Source: Ligustrum vulgare
Lineage: Eukaryota > Streptophyta > Magnoliopsida > Lamiales > Oleaceae
DNA length: 64,000 nucleotides
Assembly (NCBI GenBank): GCA_963555705.1
Contig: OY743176.1
Span: forward strand, 37,866,497-37,930,496
Reading direction: 5' to 3'
Position numbers and translations under genes: made by a program
In this document: piece by piece, positions 55,901 through 64,000 of the stretch
Numbering within the stretch: the first letter of the stretch is position 1
How the letters are laid out: every line of letters begins with the position of its first letter
The notes under the pieces: model-generated
Databases searched by the model: none
What the model was told of the DNA's origin: nothing
Seen by the model: only the letters and a program-made list of their open reading frames with translations

Positions 55901-58560
55901 CTCTTAATTACTTCTCAACTTCTGTCCAAAATTCTAGAAATTCTTCAACATTTCAGATCAATGAGATATTAAGTATAGAATCGAGATCTGGAGTGATCAT
56001 CAATAAAAGTGATGAATTACTCGTACTCTCTCGTATCTTGAGCACCAAAGAATCCACACATATCGAAATGTATTAATCCCCAAACTCTTAAATCCATTTA
56101 ATGTATAAGGACTCTTGGTTATCTAATCATCTAAACAAGATTAAAAAAAACAGTATAGATTCCACCTCAGATCCTTTTGAGGTCCATCCCTTACTAGTAT
56201 TAGAATCGAGTTTTGGATAATTGTAACCAAGCCTAAGATCTTAATCATTTTACCCTCTAAATAAAATTCAAAAGCTCACATAGATTCCACCACCAAAATA
56301 CTTAGAGGCTATCTTTACTAGTCTTTCAATCTTATTTAGATAAATATGGTTATCTTAAGATCTTATCAAAGAGTTCATTAATACAAGGAGTCATCTCTCC
56401 CTTATCACTTGTAGTAATATTACACTTAGAACCATTTACAAAGCTTTGAGATTGTTAATCATTTGTCTCGCAAAAAAAAAAAGCATTATTTAACTTAATT
56501 CCAACTAATAACTGGAGATTAAGTGCTAAATAATTCCGCTCAAATAATAAAGAGACAAAATAACAATCAAATTGTTTCGAAAACACAAAAGCCCAACGGC
56601 TCTTTCCATATTACCGTACCCGTGCTTATCCTTATAGTATACTCTATCTCATTGTGTCATTTGGTCACCTAGGACCATATTGCAACAACTTGCAATATTG
56701 ATTAGTTATTCTAGAATCTATAATCAAGATAGACTCAATTACTAACCATAACACAATGAATAGAGTCTTACTCCATTATAGAGTTTCCAAGGAAGCTACC
56801 TCCTCATTAATCCTATCTTTGCTCAAAAGCAAAAAAGGTTAGAGGCCTACCATACTATCCGTTGCTTTAAAATAATCTCTTCTCTATGAATAGCTTACAT
56901 TGAACCTTTCAGGGACACGTTCATCCTGGTGAATATAGTCCACACTGAACCGCAAGAGATCATCTTAAAAAATTTCTCAAGCATTATGTCACATGAATCA
57001 ATGTTTGCAAGTGGAACCTCCACCACGTTAAAGTGACAAATCTTGTTTTACCAAATGGTCTCTTGCAAAAACGCGATCGGTTCATAAGTAGAGATATATT
57101 ATAGCTTGATAGCATATTTTGTATAACTCCATAATTAAAATGTTCAAATTATCATAAATACCCTTCCATCGTGAAAATAAAATTGGTTATCCTATTCTGA
57201 TGTTTTTATTGCAAAATACTTGATATGAGAATCAATACTATGCAATAAACCATCTCATCAAAATAAAACCATTTTCATTGGAAGATTTATAATTACTATT
57301 GAACAAGGATCTCTTAGGACAAATAAATGTTATAAGTAGAAAGAATTATAACGAGATATGTTACAGTTTTCACAAATTAGTTGGTGATGTCTAAACATAT
57401 AACTAGTTGTGGAAATACGACATTCAAATAAAATAAATGTATTAAACACGAGTTGCATAATTGATGAATACTTTCATATATGATGCATGAAGAAAAATTA
57501 TGCACAAGTAGATCCAAAACTACTATAATATGACGACAACCTAAAACCCCAAAATCTTAAACACAATTCTCTATAGGAGAAATAAATTTGATTTATGGTT
57601 AGGCTGGGACCCTCCCACTAAATTAAATATATCTAGCATCTCATACAATATTTAATTTATAGTCGTTAAAATTTGGCCATCATTGACATCGTTTGGATAT
57701 TCTATAGGAAGTCCTCGTGATGTCCTTAATTTAAGTGTTTAACCCCTATATTGATAATATTTCAAGTACCAAATTAATTACGTCACCTATAGGGTAATCA
57801 TGATTAATTCACACTTAAAAAATTATCACCTAATTGGGCTCAATCTAGTAACCAAAACAGTGCAGCCCTCCTATAGGGAGACTAATTAGATTAGTACGAG
57901 GCATACACAAATTTTTACTAATGGGCTAATAGGGGAGACCGTGGATTCAAAAATTGCACCCTCGCTCACTTAATATTTTGAACTCTTGGATTTTAATTAA
58001 TAATTACCCAATCAATTTTAAATCTTAAAATCAATTTAATTATTAATAAATATATTTATTTTCTAATATAATATTTAGAAAATAAAATAAAATATAAAAC
58101 AATGCATGACAGTATAGTATCTAGAGCGGTGTTTATGCGATCTACATGACATGTTATTTAATGACATTCATTCACAATTTAATTAAAGCAATAAATAAAT
58201 GCGATAATAAATTAACTTAGAACATAATTTATGGCCAAAACCTAGACACAAAATTACAAATAAATTAAAGTATCTATTGAGCCACAAGCCGGCCCAATTC
58301 TTCAATTTCCATTTGCAAGTGTCCAGCCCACAGCTCCAAAGCTATAATGCTCGGTCCAAAACTCAAAGTTCAATACGTAGTGACCCAATTGAATATTCCA
58401 GCCCACCGTAAAATTCAGTCCACATTACAATGGCCCAGCTAAACAATTTAGCCCACATTGCAGTTAATAAAAGTGAACTCATTTTACAAAAAAAAAGCCC
58501 ATATTCAAAAAAAAAAAATTAAATATGGCCCAAGTGAATAATGGACCCATCTTCTTCATT
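55901..58560 (-). other. Copia I internal region, gag/protease side, decayed
   Basis: By position this should hold copia gag, protease and the integrase N-terminus. I see only short broken frames and no CCHC knuckle or D-S/T-G motif that I can defend. AT-rich, with no other features. Confidence 0.45.
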
Positions 58561-59230
58561 TCACTTCCTGCATGATGAATATATACAATATATATACACA
58601 GTATCGAAATGAAGCCGCCGCCATTTGTGGAAGTGCCATCGCCGGAAAACGCCTGGAACCATATCACCACAGCACCAGTCTCCGTGTGCCGCCGTGCTAA
58701 CGCCATCAAGGTGGTATGGACCACCGCTCGCAGTAGCGGCAGCACCACGGTGGTGCTGCTGATCGACCGCAACACTGCACAGGCAGCAGCACTTGTGGTG
58801 CCGCTGCTGCCGCGATCCAGGTGAGGTCACGACGCCAGAGGCGACGCGATGAAACACCATCGCAGCGGTAACAACCACGGTGCTACTGACTGTGTGCAGT
58901 GGCACCTGTGGGTGCCTCTGCAGCCGCGATCGAGGCAAGATCGCTGCACCAAAAGCGCCGCCATCAACCGCCGATCGTAGCGACAGAACCCACGTGTGCC
59001 GTCGAGTCCCTTCATGTTGTTCATGGCTGATTTCTGAAAATTGTAAGCAAAGTCCTCCTTTTGTTGAAGATGGTGAAGTCAAGTCCCTTGTCCAAAATTG
59101 CAACAGAGGTCATCCGAATTTTGCAACTACAGTCCCTGATTCAGATACTGCAGAGTTGGTCCCTCAATCTGAAATTGTATTACCTGGTCCTTCGAATTTT
59201 GCAAAAGAAGTCCTTCATTGAAACTGCATA
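58561..59230. other. GC-richer block in copia I leader
   Basis: Contrasts with the AT-rich surroundings. Open frames of 180 (minus) and 113 (plus) codons result from low stop-codon density; they are repetitive, start-poor and match no family I know. From 59040 to 59280 phrases such as AGTCCCTGATTC and GGTCCCTCAATCTG recur, resembling the GGGACTAAA blocks of other families. Confidence 0.5.
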
Positions 59231-59548
59231 ATTGATCCATCAATCTAAAACTGCAGATCTAGTCCTCGAATTTTATAATTACAACAAAAATTACACAAAC
59301 CCTAATTTTATTGCAAAAATCAAAATCAAAGGGAAAGCATGGAGACATAATTCACCCCCTTTGTTACATAACTCGATAATACAAATACAATAATTTACAA
59401 AATAAAATCTAAGGCCATAAATTAGTTCAACAAAACAATATTCATCAAATAACAAATAAATCACATAATTCTAACACCGCTCTACTAACACATGCAATAA
59501 TAAAATAATTTATTCCTAAATACACAAAACAGTATCAAAAACCTGACT

Positions 59549-59559
59549 CTCTGATACCA
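59549..59559 (-). other. PBS of copia I
   Basis: CTCTGATACCA, the reverse complement of TGGTATCAGAG (initiator tRNA-Met), two bases from the LTR start at 59562. Confidence 0.88.
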
Positions 59560-59561
59560 AT

Positions 59562-60954
59562 TGTTGGGAACTCGGGTTGCTCTAATCAAAAAAATTGATT
59601 TCTTGTGATAGATCATCCCGTTACAGGATTTTCTGTTCTATGTATTTAACTTGAAATAAATAATTTTGCACACAAAATTGGTTTTAAGAAGATTACCCTT
59701 GTAGCGTGCTTTACAATAATCTTCATTAACTGCTTCTTGATTCCACCAAAGCTTCAAACCCTCAAGCTTTCCCCGGTGTTCTCCAATGGCAGCTGTGCAA
59801 GTGCGTGATCACCTTTCTCAAGGCCTAGGTTAAACTAGGATTAGGGTTTTTTTTTTTTTTTGTAAAGAGGAAACACACACTACACACTTTAGTGTGTGTT
59901 TCGCCACTTTGCCAATTAGGTTAAGAAAAATAGTCTTAGGAGACTATTTGTAACCTCTTTACATTCCAAAACCCTACCAGGCCTAGTACCATAACCCAGA
60001 CACATTTCTGCACAACCCAATACAGGTAATAAGCCTGTATAAACCCATTATAGTGAAGCCACCGAGGGAACCTGATCGGACCCAATTAAACTAAGCTCCA
60101 ACAAATTAATTATGACCCGATCAACTCTTGATCAGTCAAAATTAATTTATTAATCACATTCTATTCCACTAAAAGAACGAGATTGCACTCTTAGTAAAAT
60201 TGAAATTACTGAAACAATTAATCAATGATTATATCCTCTGACTTATTGTTCTTACATATTACCCCCGTCGATCAACTTGAATATTCGGAGCAAGTTAAAA
60301 TGACCAAAATACCCTTCTATGAATATTCATAAATTCTCAACTCTCATCTTCTATCTAACAGTTCGATGTGATCACATCACATCATAGATCAGATTTAACT
60401 GTCCACTAGAAGAACCACTGAGATTATGATCATACCTAAAAAGTGACGGATTCCATAATACAAATATATGTTCCTCGTTAGTTCACTTTAATTCCCAAAG
60501 TACCGAGATATTGATGAGCAATTGATCTCACCCATTGATACCTCAAAGAACTTCAAGTTAGTAATCAAAGTCCATTATCCGATTAGGATTAAGGTTCCAC
60601 GTACAATAGTCAAGTGAAATTAAACTTGTATGGTCAATGTCACAAATTAATTTCACGTGGTCTCGTCCAATACGTTCCAAACGTACTCTCAATTTTATTA
60701 CCAAAGTCAAAGATAGGCTTTAATAACATCAAGACGATCTTATCAAAATAAATTGTCCATATTTATTTACTGATCGTGAACGTTAATTTTAGATCGAATT
60801 ACAAATTGAATCTTTCTGTATTTAACAACTTAAACACTCAATCTGTAATATTAAATTGACTCATGGACAAACGCAACTTTATATTAATGCAATCAATAAA
60901 CATTTTATTTTGAATGTCGTAAATTATACTCTATGAGCATATATAATTCCAACA
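59562..60954 (-). repeat. Right (5') LTR of copia I
   Basis: 1393 bp, homologous throughout to 40135-41552, with a longer poly(T) run near 59848-59861 and a deletion of about 29 bases near 60389. Confidence 0.9.
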
Positions 60955-60959
60955 AATAC

Positions 60960-62699
60960 TACTACATTCACTGCTTAAATTCTCAAAATACTCAATGGGT
61001 TCTATATCACTATCATCTTTAAATTCTTCATAAACTTTGAGAGTTTTTATAATTTATTTATCTTTTTTTTAGGACACTGAGGAGTAATATGTCCTTCGTT
61101 ACAAATGAAGTATATACATTTTTTGATATATTTTTTTTGGGTTTTCATACCAATTTCTTTTCTTAAAATATTTTTTATTTGCTTTGAAGTTCCTTTTCTT
61201 AAACTTTTTAAAATTTTTGAATCTTCATTTCTGTTTTTTATATGGTTTATATTTTTTCTTATGACATCTATATTTTTCTATTTGACCTATATTTTTGTAA
61301 CAACACAAAACATTTCTCCTTATCTTGTATGTTTTTTTTATTTTCTGGTGCTTCTGTGCACCAAATACTTAGGTAGTATTTTGTTAGTAATTCGTTTTAT
61401 ATTTTTATTTTTGAAAGCGTTTTCTAATTTATGTTTTTAGTTTTTGTTTTTAAGTTTGTTGAAAACATGTTTGCTTTGACATTTTGAGAAATTATTTCAG
61501 AAAATGAAAAATTCGGAAACACATTCTATTAAAAATTTGAGATATATCATATTAAATTATAAAAATTGCTCAAGAGGTCTAAAAATTTCAAAGGTATACA
61601 AATTGATCGCATCTTCAACCTTCTGCCACCAATCCCGCCGTCCCCAACTTCCTACCACACAATCCGTACCACACAACTTGAAACCAGCAACTACCATAAC
61701 CACACCACCTGAAATGACCAAACCCAGTCGCAAGGCACTCCCCAGTGACATATGAATAGTAGCTTCAAGAGTCCAGTGAGGTGCCCAATTCGAATCGAGC
61801 AAATTGAGAATAATCGAGTGAAGTATAGGTAGGAAACAGCCTACCAAACTAACCTGAACAACTCCAATCCACCATAACGAACTAGGTGACAAAACCACAC
61901 TTCCGATACCGAGACAACCTTGCAATGAACAGTACCCACAAGTTCTTCAATCCGAATTTGATCAATATGAGGTGTAGAACTTAGTAATAAAGTTGAATCT
62001 AGGTAGGGTATAGACAACCCATGTCCTAAATCAGATTTTAGAACAAAAATTCCAACCAAAGACTGCGTATAACCTCCAAAGTGAACAGTGCACCAAGTTT
62101 CAAAATCGAAAATCATATATTTATTTATTAGTGAGAGAGGAGAGAACGAAGCAAGGAATCTACAGTGCAAAAATGTGTTTTGCGCGTTTTCCTTGTTTTG
62201 AGTTGTTTTGTACTAAAAATATCCAAAACGATGTTTTCCTTGTTTTAAGTTTTGTATACAAACTTTTTTCTTATTTTTAAAAACTCGTTTTGAAAAATGA
62301 GGAAGAGAATGCTTTTTCTATATTTTTGAAAATGAAAACTGAAAATAAATCTAAAACGACAAAGAGAATATTTTATTCATTCTTCATCTCCTTCAGGTAA
62401 TATTTTATTATATTATTTTAATAGCTTAGTTCCCCATGGAAATGGTAATTTTGTGAAGTAAGATATTAAAATTGGTTTATAATCTGTATAATCCCCCTAA
62501 CTGATTGTATAATATAATTCTTGGAATTTACAAATATATATTTCTAATTCACACATATCACATATTCTTAGATTTTAACTTGCAATCATTGCTTCATTAT
62601 ATACATATTGTTTCCTAGCTTCTTAATCTATTGTGTATCTATCTCCAAAGAATTTCGTTCTAATGGCTATTTCTAGCGTGTTTAATATATCTCTAATTA
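60960..62699. other. Unassigned region, probably decayed elements
   Basis: AT-rich, with a long T/A-skewed stretch (61060-61440) and a GC-richer part (61600-62060). The minus-strand frame at 62170-61841 has no recognisable motif. One possible retroelement relic is listed separately. Confidence 0.4.
61074..61118 (-). pseudogene. Possible degenerate CCHC knuckle
   Basis: The minus strand reads CIYFICNEGHITPQCPKKK, close to a nucleocapsid zinc knuckle but with spacing C-x4-C-x3-H-x4-C instead of C-x2-C-x4-H-x4-C. Lys-rich codons precede it. A gag relic of an LTR element or an old endogenous pararetrovirus coat-protein relic are both possible. The region is broken and non-functional. Confidence 0.3.
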
Positions 62700-63249
62700 G
62701 GAGTGGACAAAAAAACAAGAACCGAACCGAAACTAAACAAAAAAATCGAAACTGGTCGATTCTTTACGATAAAAATGAGAATCGAAACCGAATCAAATAA
62801 AACAATGGAGAACCGAAAATCGATCGGTTCTTACTTGAAAATCGAAAACCGAACCAAGAAACGAATATTCTTAATTTAAATTAATCCCACATGACACTTT
62901 ATGTATTGCTTTAAATGATAATTTTGATGTTTAAAAAATTCTATTTTTTATTTTAAATATATATTTCGCTTTATATTTTGTCATTCGATATGGTTGTATC
63001 ATTATCATATACTAATATTAGGATTATTTGGTTGTTTCTTTTCCTTCAATTTGGGGCTTAAGTTTAACAAGTCTTATTAATACGTGTTTGGATGTTTTAT
63101 TTGGCTTTATTTAGCTTTGGTTTTTGCAAATAATTAAATATATTTCGTATTTGCATCAAATTTAATTGTTTTAATAGGAACTGAATAACAACCGAAAAAT
63201 AATCGATAATTGAATCGAAATCGAAATTGCTCGATTCGTGTTATTAAAG
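62700..63249. mobile_element. Probable non-autonomous DNA-transposon fragment (hAT-like?)
   Basis: Repeated GAACCGAACCGAAAC, AATCGAAACC and ATCGATCGGTTC at 62718-62860, with related CCGAAAAATAATCG and GAATCGAAATCG at 63190-63235. This style of AACCGAA-rich ends is common in plant hAT-like elements. No transposase; the right end is cut by the LTR at 63250. Confidence 0.4.
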
Positions 63250-64000
63250 TGATGAGAACCCGGGAGGGGGTCACAACGAACACGCGGAATAACGCTTGGA
63301 AAGTTCCGAATTCAGGTTGGAGCGGACGATAACACTACAACCCGAGCCTCACGACGTAAGAACCATGGGTATATTAAACCCAAGACCCGTTACGATGCGG
63401 AAACAAGAACCGTAATGGTTTGAACGCCACAAAGGATGCCCACGCCTTTGATAAGTTCGATTTGTTGAACACCACAAATATCCCACAATATTTGATAAGT
63501 TCGAAGTTTGTTCAATTCCAGAACAATGTTGAGAAAACGCTCAATATAATTTTATTCATCCAAAATATTCTATTTTTACATTGAATGGAAAAACATATAA
63601 ATAGGCAAAATAAACCCTAATCGCTAACTGACTCTGAATAAAATTCTAATTAAACTAGAATACTAAATTAGGAAAATAACCTAAAAACCAAAATTACCAA
63701 AATTAGAAAAAGAATTAAAAACAATTAAAGGAAATACAAATCAACTGAAATACTAAAATCCCGAAAAATCTGATTTCCGACTTTTACGGCCGTGAAGATT
63801 GATGTTACGGCCGTAAATCTCCTTCTGAAAGAAAATACCAATTTTCATTTACGGCCGTGAGGAATGTGATGCGGCCGTGAAATCCATAAGTTACGGCCGT
63901 GAGAAACAATGTTACGGCCGTAACGCAACTTCTGCCCAATTTTCTGATTTTCTGATCCGTTGATGTGATTTGAATCTCGACTCGAGCCCAACATGAAACT
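63250..64000 (-). mobile_element. Gypsy LTR of the A/E type, running off the window
   Basis: Begins TGATGAGAACCCGGG (reverse of the LTR end), resembling the LTR at 33462 in R-U5 (three GATAAGTTCGA repeats) and element A in U3. Palindromes at 63786, 63807, 63851, 63871, 63893 and 63914 repeat the ~21-bp spacing. About 100 bases of U3 are expected beyond the window. Whether it is a solo LTR or part of an element cannot be seen. Confidence 0.85.

Larger units (their letters stand above)
40135..60954 (-). mobile_element. Ty1/copia element I, decayed (TSD aatac)
   Basis: LTRs 40135-41552 and 59562-60954 with ends TGTTGGGAACTCGGG and AATTCCAACA, flanked by perfect aatac (40130-40134 and 60955-60959). 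The PBS beside the right LTR and the PPT beside the left one put it on the minus strand. Own internal sequence is about 5.8 kb; the rest is nested F2 and G. The pol domains are only recognisable in short stretches. Confidence 0.9.

Noticed and set aside
58561..59103. 180-codon minus-strand open frame in the copia leader
   Set aside because: GC-rich low-stop region with no recognisable domain, overlapping a plus-strand open frame. No sign of coding selection can be seen here.
61841..62170. 109-codon minus-strand frame as a host gene exon
   Set aside because: No motif recognised, no neighbouring exon and no clear splice-site context; unassigned.

Overview
The window is plant nuclear DNA, probably an AT-rich dicot, from a repeat-dense intergenic or pericentromeric region. 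I recognise no host gene, tRNA, rRNA or CRISPR array. Nearly everything is nested LTR retrotransposons. The evidence is TG/TA..CA or TGATG..CATCA termini, five-base target-site duplications (TSDs), primer-binding sites (PBS) matching initiator tRNA-Met (TGGTATCAGAGC), polypurine tracts (PPT), and recognisable gag, protease (PR), reverse transcriptase (RT), RNase H (RH) and integrase (IN) blocks.

Layout, using my own letter names. 1-1946: right part of an LTR of family G. 1947-11247: Ty3/gypsy element B (minus strand), with the short gypsy element A (2238-5382, plus) inside its 3' LTR. 11248-11411: stray piece of a copia LTR (family I). 11412-25069: Ty3/gypsy element D (minus), broken by a solo LTR (11608-12465, TSD catcc) and by element E (13860-21602, TSD ttttc), which itself carries element K (13936-18126). 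25070-27906: LTR F1. 27905-32451: Ty3/gypsy element C (plus), lacking its 5' end. 32452-40134: SINE-like piece, LTR scraps, solo LTRs at 33462-34261 (TSD atagc) and 34333-35947 (TSD ttcaa), a probable LTR at 37397-39015, and unassigned AT-rich DNA. 40135-60954: decayed copia element I (minus, TSD aatac) containing solo LTR F2 (TSD ccttg), which contains element G (45739-55047, TSD caatc). 60955-64000: unassigned DNA, a probable DNA-transposon end, and a gypsy LTR running off the window.

B, C and D look like CRM-type chromoviruses: their pol frame runs past the PPT into the 3' LTR and I see no classical chromodomain. A and E share LTRs with them but carry only one ORF, a protease domain whose catalytic D-S/T-G has become D-K-E, joined to a long Glu/Lys-rich coiled coil; they are presumably mobilised in trans. 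G and K are LARD-like elements (LTRs near 3 kb, little or no coding); a decayed RT in K and the pre-PPT sequence suggest derivation from a Tekay/Del-type chromovirus.

The most unexpected signals are cis elements. (1) Palindromes TTACGGCCGTAA in gypsy LTRs lie on a pitch of about 21 bp. (2) Unrelated LTR families carry their own GC-rich dyad arrays; in F1 the pitch is 25 bp. (3) A short hairpin with covarying arms sits 17-19 nt before the LTR in both the CRM-like and LARD-like groups. (4) A duplicated PPT/LTR-start module appears to have moved the LTR boundary in at least one integrated copy.
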